Assembly: GCF_002736205.1 (NCBI RefSeq)
Contig: NZ_CP024091.1
Span: 3,469,555 to 3,533,554 of the forward strand
Source of the DNA: Pedobacter ginsengisoli
Lineage (GTDB): Bacteria; Bacteroidota; Bacteroidia; Sphingobacteriales; Sphingobacteriaceae
DNA: 64,000 nucleotides
Direction: 5' to 3'
This document shows, piece by piece, positions 46,582 through 55,492 of the stretch (positions are counted from its first letter, which is position 1; each line of letters begins with the position of its first letter). Under the pieces are notes generated by a model. The model was given only the letters and a program-made list of their open reading frames with translations, was not told the DNA's origin and searched no databases. The position numbers were made by a program, and so were the translations under genes.

Positions 46582-46738
46582 ATTTGTTCTCCAAAAGCTG
46601 TTATTTGGATGGTATATCCAAAAGTAACTTTCTAAACCTATATTCTTTAATCTATTGAATAAAATATATTACTTACAAGGCTCTTTGCTAATCTCTTTAG
46701 GTGTTATGTAAATTATTACAGAGAGAAAAAATTTAGGC

Positions 46739-49452
46739 TTAATTCTTTCTCTTAAGGATATTAAACCGGTACTGATAATTTAGCATGACATACCTTTTAA
46801 GAATGAGCTGTTCGTTTGTGATCAAGGCGTTTAAATACCCATATCTGGTTACAGAAATATTTTGGTTCAACAGATCGTAAACCGATAGTTTCAATTGCCC
46901 CCGATCCTTTTTATGTGTAAGTAAAGACACGGCCAAATCGACAATATGAGAGCTTCTGGGGAAGCCTTGCGCAATTTGAGGGTTATATATGAAAGAATAT
47001 TTTGCATCAATTACAATCCGATTAGGAAGCCTAAGGGAACTGGAACCGCCTAGACGGTGGGAATAGTTTATAACTGAATTGAAATCCTGGTTTAGGTAAT
47101 CGACCAATGACCTTTGATACATGTAATTGAAATTAACCATCGCAACGGATTTGTAATTAAGTGTAAAATCCTGGGTTACTCCAAACGCACGAATGCGTTG
47201 CCTGGCTTCATCATTATTTAAAAAAACGATTCGGCTATTGTAACTACCAAAAAAACCTGTTCGCAGACCTATCTGCCACGCCTTAGATTTTTTGAATTGT
47301 TTACCTATTGAACCACCCCCATTTATCCATTGTCCGCCATCCTTATTTACTACAGTTGCAGCTGTAAAACCTTTATCGTCAATAACTGCCTTTTGAACAA
47401 AATTATTATCAGAGAATGTCGAATTGGCATAACCACTGATGCTGAGCAACCGTGAGGTTATGTATTGGTAATAATTTGCCCTTAAAAACCGCTGTCTGCT
47501 TGCTATTAATTTCGGATTACCTATAAACGTGTATTGTGCGGATAATTCGCGAGAAAGGGGTTGCATATTGTAAATAGTTGGGACATCAATCGACTCGAAA
47601 TAGCTCATTGAAAACCCACTGTAATCTATTGCCAATGATGGAAACCAAACAGTAAAACGTTGCCTGATGTCGTTAGCTGAAGTATTGAATTTGTTATTGA
47701 CATTCTGAATTTCAAGGTCGATTGCAACCCTTACCCTTAGATTAGCACTGATCTGGTAATTGAGCAGCGGCTTAAGATTTTGAAAGAAACCAGTGCGTTC
47801 AAAATCATTGCTTTGCTCTGCCCGGAATTGATCATAATTTCCTGAAGTACTATTTACATCAAAGGTAGAAAGCGGCTCGGCCCAATAATAATATCGGCTG
47901 TTAGAAAATAACTCAGCAGTCAGTCTTTTGCTTAGTGGAAGGTTATACAGGATAGATAACCCACCTCCTGTAGTTTTGCTGCCATTTTTAATGTAGCGGT
48001 CGAACAGTGACGATTCGAGCTCCGAAGAAAAAGAGGTAAGCTGGTTGTAATTATAAGTCTCGGTATTACCGTTATTTAAATTTAACTGGTTATTAATGGT
48101 AAGTGACCTTCCCTTCTTAAATCTCTTGTAATAGGTCAAATTGTGCGAAAAGGCATTGTTGCCCGTTCTGCTTCGGTTGCGCCCATCAGTTTCACTCAAC
48201 TCCGGAAGCTGGGTATTCGATTGTTTCAAAAAACTGGAATACCTATAGCGTTCAGGAGAAAAGGTTAATGCCGGACGGTACCGTATACTTTCAGTAGTAT
48301 CGGGCTTCCACTCTACCAGACCACCCAATGAATGCGTAGTGGCATTGCGCCTGGCCTGATCTGTTCTAAAGGAGGTAATAATGGTATTGGTAATAGACTG
48401 CTCATTTAAGTTCTTAGTTTCATTGTTGGTGATCGTATTCCCGTAAAAATAGGCAAGGTTAAGTTTCAACTTTTTACCATAATCATTATTGATGTTGATT
48501 CCGCCGGATTTCACGTTAACTAGCCCACCAGATTGGCGCCCCCAAAGTTGCCATAATCTACCTGATCACTGCCAGATCGGTTGAACCCACCCATACTCTG
48601 AAGGTCATTATAACTAAACCCTGTGCTATTAAGGTTATTTGCCGCTCCCATCAAGCTAAACTGTAATGTATCCCGAAAACTGCTTACAATACCGCTTGCT
48701 TCATATCGCTCTCTGGAACCAATTCCACCCATAAACTTGCCAAGGGTACTTTTTTTAACGGCACTTTTTAGTTTCAGGTTGATCACGTTTTGCAAATTGG
48801 TCTCATTTATTTTACGGTCAGGATCGTTTTCCCGGTCCAGATAAACCTGAATCTTATCGATCATCTCGGCGTCTAAATTTCTTAAAGCAATGAGCTGGTT
48901 GGTACCAAAAAATTCCTTACCATCAATTAGTATTCTGCTGGTGCCCTTTCCGTTAACCAATACCTCACCATTCTCATTTATCTGAACTCCAGGAAGCAGT
49001 CTTAACAATTCTTCTACTAAAGCATTTGGGCGTGTTTTAAATGCCTCAGCATTGAACTCTATGGTATCCTTCTTCATTACTACCGGCGACTGTTCTCCTG
49101 TTATCACAATTTCCCCAAGGCTTTTACCTGTCAATTTAAGGGTTCCAAGATCAAGCATCCCAGTCTTTAAGGCTATCACTTGCCTGTATGATTCGTATCC
49201 TACATAGGAAACAATTAGTTTTAATGACCTTGTTGTTGGCAGGCGCAACAGTTGAAATGTTCCATCATCTTTTGTTACCGTATATGACACAAGTGATGTG
49301 TCGCGCGCATTAACCACTGCTACTGTTGAATAACCTAGCGGAGAGCTAGTGGCCGAGTCAATGATTGTGCCTTTAATAGAAGCATTGTTTTGGGCATTGG
49401 ATACTAAAGTTGTACAAAAAAACAAAAGGAACAGCAATAAGATATTCTTCAT
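46739..49452 (-). pseudogene. TonB-dependent receptor, frameshifted at a G5 run
   Basis: Two same-strand frames form one receptor of about 904 residues. The 5' part (48520-49452) has a signal peptide (LLFFCTTLVSNAQ), a CarboxypepD_reg domain (KGTIIDSATSSPLGYST) and a plug (EELLRLLPGVQINENGEVLV, then ILIDGKEFFGTN). The 3' part (46739-48514 plus upstream codons) is a barrel of the Bacteroidota outer-membrane-barrel type. The break is at the run of five G on the coding strand (plus strand C 48539-48543): with one more G the frames join as YGNFGG-RQSGGLVNVKSGG. As given, the first product stops about 7 codons after the run and lacks the barrel. It could be a real mutation, a phase-variable tract or a base-calling loss. 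Confidence 0.8.
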
Positions 49453-49745
49453 GAGAGCGTTATGCGGTTATTTGGTTAATCGTTTTAAAACTAACTCAAG
49501 ATAGTTTTTTTTTGTGGTTTAGCATATTTCCTTGGCTTGAGTACGTTTCAAATAATTTTACCTCCAAAATCTTGATTTTTTGCTCAAAATTTTAAAATTA
49601 ATTATTAAAATTAATTTTATAGAAACTATTGTTCCTTGAACAGCGCCTTAGTATATTTGATGAAACAAAAAAGATATGTAAAAGCTAAATATTATGTTTT
49701 TGCCAAATCTTCAAAATATTTGAGGCATTTAACACTTTAGAATCT

Positions 49746-49844
49746 CGATTCAGAAACCTAGGAAATTTCAATCGCAACGAGAGAATAAGTGAAAAGTGCT
49801 CACGCAGCTTATTCGTTGTGTGGTCTCCTAGGACCTCTGAATCG
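49746..49844. repeat. nested imperfect inverted repeat, about 99 nt
   Basis: Outer arms: cgattcag-aaa-cctagg (49746-49762) against cctagg-acct-ctgaatcg (49827-49844). Inner arms: caac...gaataag (from about 49775) against cttattc-gttg (to about 49819). The total is about 25 paired bases around a loop of about 18 nt. No integron attC core (GTTRRRY) or known family is recognised. It could be a structured RNA, a MITE-like remnant or a cruciform site. Confidence 0.5.
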
Positions 49845-50073
49845 GTAAGTGGGGTTCCACGCTTTTTGTGCTAAAGAGGTTTTATATTTTACTATCCCCC
49901 TTACCAGATTCCATATAATATCTGCCCTGATCATTAACTATGGAAGTACTTATAACAATTCTTTGCGCGCTAATTCTTTGCCCACCAGGTTGAGCATAAT
50001 TTAGAAATTTTTGTAAGAAACCTGGGGGTTTATACAATGTTTAACCAATCGTTACCCAATTATTATGCATTGC

Positions 50074-50096
50074 TTATACAATTGCGAATTGTATAA
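50074..50096. promoter_or_regulatory. perfect dyad ttatacaatt-gcg-aattgtataa
   Basis: Ten-base arms around gcg, 85 bases before the ATG at 50181. The symmetric, AT-rich form suits an operator of a dimeric regulator for the small gene downstream; no regulator gene is near. Confidence 0.4.
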
Positions 50097-50180
50097 ATGG
50101 CATGTAAAAATTGCCTTGTAGACTAATAAAAATCTAAGTACTAATTACTCAATACTAAAAGACTAAAAAATATTACCCGC

Positions 50181-50638
50181 ATGAAAACAACTAAACTAAA
50201 ATTTGTAATGGCTACCATTTGTTTAAACTTTAGTTATGCGCAACTCAAAGAAAAATCATCAGCACAAAATCAATTACAGTTATATCAATATGGTTTCACC
50301 GGTTTTAAAACTAGCTGCAAACCTGGTTTCAGGATTAAAAAGGAAATAGCCAATAGAGGCAAGACAATTGTAGTTCGTAATTATACCGTTCAGCAGCTTT
50401 TTTCCATAGCATATGGCGCAGGAACACAATTGGTTCTATGCAGGTTATTATTGATGTAGCGGAACCTAAAAAACTACAGGAGATGAGGTGCTATAAACTA
50501 TTTGTACCCCAACAGCAAATAGATGCTTTTTATACCATTATGCAGCAAAACCTCCATATGGAATTTCCTTATTGTGCATTAGCAGTAGAACAAAGAGGCA
50601 ACAAGAACTACTTGATTATAAAAGACATAAATAGCTAG
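50181..50638 (+). pseudogene. small secreted protein broken by a frameshift
   Basis: Frame 1 (50181-50459) begins with a short export-type N-terminus (MATICLNFSYAQ) and continues with GFTGFKTSCKPGFRIKKEIA and VQQLFSIAYGAGTQL before losing sense. Frame 2 (from about 50429 to 50638) continues with SMQVIIDVAEPKKLQEMRCY and YLIIKDINS. One extra base near ttgg (about 50429-50434) would join them into about 153 residues. The pattern NYTVQQLFSIAYG followed by a variable stretch and IMQQNL is reminiscent of the DUF3738/TIGR03435 group of secreted proteins; this is a recollection of pattern, not a search result. A dyad lies upstream at 50074-50096. Confidence 0.55.
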
Positions 50639-50648
50639 CACATATTTT

Positions 50649-50964
50649 ATGGTAACCGATATAAAGTTATTAGACAAAAATACACTTGCAGAAGTATATA
50701 TATCTGCTCTCTCTATTGTGTACTGCAAAAATTGAAGTCTCTGAGTTTGAAACCCAATTTATGCAAATTAAAGCAGGCGATGAGTATTGGAATTCAAGAA
50801 TATTTGATGAGAAAATTGCACAAGTCTTAGATGCGCTTTTTCTTGACGTTAGGGATTACTCACTGGATTATTTATATGACCGCAACGATTTTATTAATGT
50901 TAACTTGATCAGTTTCAATGAAGCCGAAGTAAGGATTAAAGCACAAGAGGCTTTAAAAAATTAA
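50649..50964 (+). pseudogene. colicin-D-type immunity protein gene, frameshifted in a (CT)4 tract
   Basis: ATG 50649 opens MVTDIKLLDKNTLAEVYISA and runs out of sense about 20 residues later. The other frame then gives KIEVSEFETQFMQIKAG, EKIAQVLDALFLDV and VRIKAQEALKN, which matches the Colicin_D/self-protective colicin-like immunity family (helical, about 90-105 residues, ending in RxxAxEAL). With one more CT in the tract at 50707-50714 the frames join as ISALSLLCTAKIEVSEFE, giving about 105 residues. Such proteins block a cognate nuclease toxin. No toxin gene is present, so it would be an orphan; the next gene (51086, opposite strand) is unknown. Family call moderate, frameshift call good. 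Confidence 0.6.
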
Positions 50965-51085
50965 CTGGATAAAATCAAATAATCAACCCCCAAACCATTC
51001 CATAATCTTCTGAGCACTATTAACGATAAAGGAAAATTGGCGAAATGGAACTAATTTTATAGATGTTCAGGATAAAATTAATAGA

Positions 51086-51799
51086 CTAATCGTATATTAT
51101 TCTTGCTGAATCAAATCTGTGGTCGTAATTGAACACATCATAAATTAAACGGGCAAGCAGGGTTTTGATCTCCAATGCATCTTTGAACTGATCAAAATGA
51201 TAGTGGTATACCCATTGCTCATTTTCAAGAATGAACCCCAGAGCGCTAATCCCTTTAACATTCCAAAAAATGCTTTGGTAATTGCAATAGTATTCGGGAT
51301 CAGCATCGAACAGTAAGGTAATTTCAATGGTGCTGCCTTTCAATATAAATTTAGCAAAGGTATCTGGCTTGGATTTAAAATACAGTTTGAAACCACTCAG
51401 TACCCCTTTAACCAAGTCAAACATTGCATTATCAATCTCCTGACTATCGTATTTTTGACTTACAACAGCTCGCTGCCATTCATTGATTTTATTTTCTCCT
51501 TCACGAAGCTGATCTGCAAAAAAATCCGTTCCTAATCGATCAAAATACTTTTTGTACTCTTCACTAACCATCATCCTTTTCATGTTCTTGGCTTTGCGTT
51601 GCTCATCCGAGATACTCCTGTAAAATGGATTTTGTATGCTTTTAAGAATATCGAGTGTGCCATTAATTTTTCTTAATGCCTTACCGTGGTAATGAGCATA
51701 AATGTAGTCTTCATCTTCAATATAACTGGAAATCTGTTTTTCAAGTTCAGCCTTCTCCAATTCATAAGCCTCAATTAATTCTTCAAGATCTGATTTCAT
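51086..51799 (-). CDS. hypothetical protein with N-terminal coiled coil, 237 aa
   Basis: I do not recognise this protein. Residues about 1-35 (EELIEAYELEKAELEKQISS) are predicted to be coiled coil; the rest is mixed alpha/beta with many aromatic residues (YFKSKPDTFAKFILKG, NEQWVYHYHFDQFKDALE). No signal peptide or membrane helix is present, so it is cytoplasmic. It lies 121 bases after and on the opposite strand to the immunity-like gene, so a toxin, antitoxin or immunity role is conceivable, but nothing in the sequence shows this. Start ATG 51799. Confidence 0.5.
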   Translation of the reverse strand: MKSDLEELIEAYELEKAELEKQISSYIEDEDYIYAHYHGKALRKINGTLDILKSIQNPFYRSISDEQRKAKNMKRMMVSEEYKKYFDRLGTDFFADQLREGENKINEWQRAVVSQKYDSQEIDNAMFDLVKGVLSGFKLYFKSKPDTFAKFILKGSTIEITLLFDADPEYYCNYQSIFWNVKGISALGFILENEQWVYHYHFDQFKDALEIKTLLARLIYDVFNYDHRFDSARIIYD

Positions 51800-51986
51800 A
51801 AAGAGTTATACATTTTAAATTTACTCCGTTATAACTATCAGCAATTTACTTTATTCTTCTTAAAATTCATTTCTATTGTTATTTGCCTTGCATAAATTCA
51901 TTTTCACTTTATTGGATATCACATTCTGTGATTTTCAATCCTACAGTTCCTAACTGGTAATCTAAAACATAAAGTCATTTATCTAA

Positions 51987-53162
51987 TCAATCCTTATCTG
52001 GCAAATAATCAAAGGGTAATTGATCAGCAATACGTAAAGTAGCCCAGTAACCCTCATGTAGTACGGCTTGCGGGTTTGCCAAGTTTCCATGAGTATCCAC
52101 AAAAGTTTCAGGAGTTAACATTGTTAAAATAGATGTTACATTTTTTTTCTTCTTGTAAATAACAAATAGGGAATTGTTGAAAGAAAGTTTGTAGTTGCCA
52201 TTGAGATTAGCGGTCACAACACTATCATACGGCAACTCTTCAGGATAAAGCAAATCATATCCCACTTTACTTCTACTTATTAAACTGCCTGCTCCTGAGA
52301 GAACCGTTGTATCTTTGGCAAAATAATTTCTTCCATTCCATTGCATAGTGACTATGGTATCAGTTGATTTGAACTCGTTTTCCTCTGATTTTCGTAAATT
52401 AGCTTTGACTAGTTTTTTCATCACAAACCCTTCTTCTTTTGAGGTTTTATTTACCAGCGAGCGCATAAAATGTACTGAAGAACCTAAATATGCTTTCTCT
52501 CTGTTGGATTTCCATTTCTTTTGTTCCTTGCTATTTGCAGCGGTCATTTCCTCAAAACGGGTATAACCAGAATACGAGGTTCGGCCGGCATAGTGAACAA
52601 AAGAATTTAACTCATAATATATCCTATACCCCAACGCCTGATTTTCAATAATTAGGGGCTTTCCCGCTTGTGCAGTTAAAACATAGGAAGTGTCATTATG
52701 ATCAAAAGACAGTGTTTTAGGATTTTTGATTGTGCAGTACTGCCCCCCTTTTCCCAAGAAAAACATTTTAAAAAGCAGAAAATATTCCTGCCAATTTGGA
52801 TTTGCTGTTATCGCCACTTCATCAAGTAATTTCACTCCAGGAGTAAGCTCAACAATTAAATTGGGTATATTATTTTCGCTCAAGTCAGCAAACGCTGAAT
52901 TATAGCCAATATAGGATACAATTAACTTATAATTTCCTGATGGAATATTTTTTAGCACAAAGCTTCCACTATCAGAACTAATCGTAGCTTTAGTGGTATG
53001 GTCAAGATATACCGTCGCCCCAGAAAGCGGCTGATTACTCTGAGCATCAATTACCTTTCCTGTTATTTCCATGGTAGATTGCTGGGAGAACACCATGGAG
53101 CAGTTAAAAGAGGTAAACAGTGTTATCAAAAATATCCTCAGGTAGAAATTCAGCAACAACAT
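51987..53162 (-). CDS. secreted CarboxypepD_reg-domain protein, 391 aa
   Basis: Signal peptide to about residue 26 (FNCSMVFSQ), then a CarboxypepD_reg-like beta-sandwich at about 31-115 (GKVIDAQSNQPLSGATVYLD, GSFVLKNIPSGNYKLIVSYI), followed by an uncharacterised domain of about 270 residues beginning NPNWQEYFLLFKMFFLGKG. This second part recurs in Bacteroidota proteins that have the regulatory domain but no TonB barrel. It contains a run of six G on the coding strand (plus strand C 52743-52748) and keeps its frame. Probably an outer-membrane or surface protein of unknown role. Monocistronic. Confidence 0.7.
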   Translation of the reverse strand: MLLLNFYLRIFLITLFTSFNCSMVFSQQSTMEITGKVIDAQSNQPLSGATVYLDHTTKATISSDSGSFVLKNIPSGNYKLIVSYIGYNSAFADLSENNIPNLIVELTPGVKLLDEVAITANPNWQEYFLLFKMFFLGKGGQYCTIKNPKTLSFDHNDTSYVLTAQAGKPLIIENQALGYRIYYELNSFVHYAGRTSYSGYTRFEEMTAANSKEQKKWKSNREKAYLGSSVHFMRSLVNKTSKEEGFVMKKLVKANLRKSEENEFKSTDTIVTMQWNGRNYFAKDTTVLSGAGSLISRSKVGYDLLYPEELPYDSVVTANLNGNYKLSFNNSLFVIYKKKKNVTSILTMLTPETFVDTHGNLANPQAVLHEGYWATLRIADQLPFDYLPDKD

Positions 53163-53315
53163 TACGTAAGAATTTAACCATCAACAATATACACTTTAAT
53201 CTCATAAATAACTACTGAAACCTGACCCCCAATTTTTAAAATATTTAGTAAAAAATATTTCATATACTAACTCCTAAATTAACTATCATTGCAGTAAATT
53301 TAACGATATCAAAAA

Positions 53316-53960
53316 ATGAAAAAAACGCTTATCTTATTAACTCTCCTTTGTTCTAATCTGTTTGTTATGGCACAGTATGAAAATGCCAAACAAGTATTTG
53401 AGAGCCCAAAACTAAAAGATGTAGTAAAAAGCCACAAGTTAGTGGCGATTTTGCCTTTTCAAGTTACCCTATCCTACAAAAAACAGCCGAAAAATTTCGA
53501 CTTAGACGCAAACAAGCAGAAAGAAAAAACGATGGCAGCCTCCATCCAATCGAGCATGTATACTTTTCTGCTTCGCAAAGCCCAAAACTACACAGTAGAA
53601 TTTCAGGATGTTGAAAAAACGAACATCCTGCTTAAGAAAAAGGGCTTAACAGATTCCCTGGACCTATTGACAAAAGATGAAATTGCAAAAGCGCTTGGGG
53701 TTGATGCCGTAATCTCTGGAAAATATGAAAACGAGCAGTCGAGATCTGAGGCTGGCGCAATTGTTACTACCGTGTTGTTTGGCGGACTGGGCAGCAAAAC
53801 CGGCTCTGGCGCACTAACAATGACTATTAACGAGGGCAGCAATGGCGATCTTATTTGGAGATTTTTTAAAAGCATGAATGATGGCGTGTTTAGTTCCAGT
53901 GACGAACTTATTGATCGAATGATGAGGAAAGTATCCAGGAATTTTCCCTACACCAAGTAA
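53316..53960 (+). CDS. exported CsgG/LpoB-like protein, 214 aa
   Basis: Signal peptide MKKTLILLTLLCSNLFVMAQ. The mature part has the arrangement of periplasmic ABD-like domains of the CsgG/LpoB/GNA1162 group: strand KLVAILPFQVTL, a long helix with MAASIQSSMYTFLL, strand YTVEFQDV, a helix (DEIAKALGVDAVISGKYE) where the signature alpha-strand transition GVDAVISGKY is clear, then a glycine-rich strand and a final helix. In that group the GxDAVxxG motif is characteristic. No lipobox is seen (a Gln follows the signal). It may bind other envelope proteins; no specific function can be given. Confidence 0.5.
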   Translation: MKKTLILLTLLCSNLFVMAQYENAKQVFESPKLKDVVKSHKLVAILPFQVTLSYKKQPKNFDLDANKQKEKTMAASIQSSMYTFLLRKAQNYTVEFQDVEKTNILLKKKGLTDSLDLLTKDEIAKALGVDAVISGKYENEQSRSEAGAIVTTVLFGGLGSKTGSGALTMTINEGSNGDLIWRFFKSMNDGVFSSSDELIDRMMRKVSRNFPYTK

Positions 53961-54009
53961 AAAGATCTTAAGGGATATTCTACTTGACTCATTTTTACTT
54001 TTCAAAAGT

Positions 54010-54040
54010 CCAGGTTGTTAACAGCAGGTTAATAACCTGG
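54010..54040. repeat. inverted repeat after the CsgG-like gene
   Basis: A 13-bp stem with one G-T pair (54010-54022 and 54028-54040, ccaggttgttaac/gttaataacctgg) around a 5-nt loop, 50 bases after the stop. It has no U tract, so terminator function is uncertain. Confidence 0.5.
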
Positions 54041-54116
54041 ATCAACACTCCCATATGTTGCTACCTTGATAATTAGAAACAACACCAACTCAATATGAAA
54101 ATTATAAAATCTGATT

Positions 54117-54150
54117 ATCGTTGATAGTATCATATGATACTATCAACGAT
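54117..54150. repeat. uninterrupted 34-nt perfect palindrome
   Basis: Two 17-nt arms (54117-54133 and 54134-54150; left arm atcgttgatagtatcat) meet with no spacer. It sits between the ends of convergent genes, 18 bases from the haloperoxidase stop. In RNA it would form a hairpin without a proper loop and without a U tract; in DNA it is a candidate cruciform or a symmetric protein-binding site. Confidence 0.7.
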
Positions 54151-54168
54151 GAAGGAAGAAGAACTCGG

Positions 54169-55482
54169 CTACATGGATTTTTTCATTTTAACATTTTCCA
54201 TTTGATATTCACCAATACTTCTTCCTTGAATTTGGCCATTTTCAATAGCCGGTCTATAATGGATACCTCCATAAAGCCTACTAATGGCTGCTTCTTTAGC
54301 GGCCTGATCAAAGGAAGTGAAACCTCTTATTGGCAGTCCAAAATCGACCTCTGTATCGTCTTGAAACTTAAAATTGTCTCCAAATATTTTAGTTAAAACA
54401 TAGGCAGCAGATGTTGATGCAACACTATGTCCGCTAGGGTATTCCGGGAATGGAGGTGTTTGCAAAATTGGTTGCCAATTTTCATCCATATTAGAGTTTA
54501 TGAATGTTTCTGGCCGGATATAATTGCTCCTGTATTTTTCGTCCCAGCAACTAATAAATGCATCAAATAGCGCAATGCAGGTGGATGTATATGCAAAGCA
54601 ACTTTGAGCATAATTAAAGTTTTTCATTTTGCAGGCAATACCAGCAATAGAAATCCAATGTGCACCGGGTGATATTTTTTTTGTAGCATAATTCATATGC
54701 CCATTTACATTCAAAAAGAAAGGATTACAATCCCAAAATTTAGCAACATCCAATTGTTCCTTACTTAGGTTTTTACCGATCAGATAAACCTCATTTGCAT
54801 CCATGTAAAACTCACTCTTCTTATCCTTATTATAAGTGGGAGGCGGTGAGGGTTTAAATTGATCTGCAGTTTTCATACACAATGGCCTTATTTTATTCCA
54901 ATAGGGCTCAACAGCTGCCATATAACCGGGGGGAGTTGGTGCCCAATTACCCTCTGCTTTGACAATGGTATAACGTCGTAATTTACGTGTTTCTTTATAC
55001 TGATCCTGATCTACCCATTTTAAAACAGAATCTGACACCTTTTTACCATATAAAATTGAGTTTTGAATTAAGGTATCAGGATATCCTTTTATTTTATACC
55101 ACGAGAGGATACTGTTTAAACTATCTAAAGCTACCTGATCGGCAAATACAAGCCGTTTTGCAACCTGCCAATATGCGTAGGTAGCTGCTACTGAATAGCT
55201 AATTTGTTTTTTGTCGGCATTTGGAATTCCATTAAAGCCATTCAATTGTCCTTTTAAGGATTGAAACTGGTTATTATTCTTTACCTGAATTTCGTATGCG
55301 GCAATATTTGCATAAACAAATATTCTGCTCGCAACTGGCGGAGAAAATATATCGCTTACAATAATATCTGAAAGTGCTTTCTGCGATCTATGCAAAGGAA
55401 ATGCATCATTTTCGTTCTTGCGCCATTGTGCATTGGCGCAGGTGGAAATGCAGAAAATAAATAAAAACAAATATAGTTTCAT
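54169..55482 (-). CDS. vanadium-dependent haloperoxidase / PAP2-family exported enzyme
   Basis: A 437-residue protein with signal peptide (LFLFIFCISTCANAQ). The three active-site blocks of the PAP2/haloperoxidase superfamily are present: KYRSNYIRP (K-x6-RP), EYPSGHS (PSGH) and SRLYGGIHYRP (SR-x5-H). The His-Gly block ends in Ala rather than the canonical Asp, as in bacterial haloperoxidase-like members (HxxxxE type). These residues bind vanadate in haloperoxidases or phosphate in phosphatases; activity cannot be told from sequence. The GNWAPTPPGYMAAVEPYW segment is typical of the Bacteroidota haloperoxidase-like group. It is the last gene of the redoxin-cytochrome-CRTAC1 operon, 10 bases after the FG-GAP gene. 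Confidence 0.85.
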   Translation of the reverse strand: MKLYLFLFIFCISTCANAQWRKNENDAFPLHRSQKALSDIIVSDIFSPPVASRIFVYANIAAYEIQVKNNNQFQSLKGQLNGFNGIPNADKKQISYSVAATYAYWQVAKRLVFADQVALDSLNSILSWYKIKGYPDTLIQNSILYGKKVSDSVLKWVDQDQYKETRKLRRYTIVKAEGNWAPTPPGYMAAVEPYWNKIRPLCMKTADQFKPSPPPTYNKDKKSEFYMDANEVYLIGKNLSKEQLDVAKFWDCNPFFLNVNGHMNYATKKISPGAHWISIAGIACKMKNFNYAQSCFAYTSTCIALFDAFISCWDEKYRSNYIRPETFINSNMDENWQPILQTPPFPEYPSGHSVASTSAAYVLTKIFGDNFKFQDDTEVDFGLPIRGFTSFDQAAKEAAISRLYGGIHYRPAIENGQIQGRSIGEYQMENVKMKKSM

Positions 55483-55492
55483 GATGTTCGTT

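Larger units (their letters stand above)
49453..50180. other. gene-free stretch (728 bp) with structured inverted repeat
   Basis: The largest gap in the window. It is AT-rich at the receptor side (the 10-mer aaattaatt-type repeat near 49594-49620), then has a nested inverted repeat at 49746-49844 and a 23-nt dyad at 50074-50096. I find no coding frame, RNA gene or transposase remnant. Confidence 0.6.

Noticed and set aside
48535..48545. Programmed -1 frameshift in the TonB receptor
   Set aside because: The sequence around the G5 run does not form an X-XXY-YYZ slippery heptamer in the zero frame, so one-base loss is simpler.
49746..49844. Integron attC site
   Set aside because: The arms contain CAAC/GTTG, but the flanks do not give the RYYYAAC/GTTRRRY core, and there is no integrase or gene cassette.
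50649..51799. Toxin-immunity pair formed by the immunity-like gene and the gene at 51086
   Set aside because: The genes are on opposite strands with separate stops, and the second shows no nuclease motif; the pairing is unsupported.
54117..54150. Standard rho-independent terminator
   Set aside because: No T run follows on either strand and the stem has no loop bases; the site is kept as a palindrome only.
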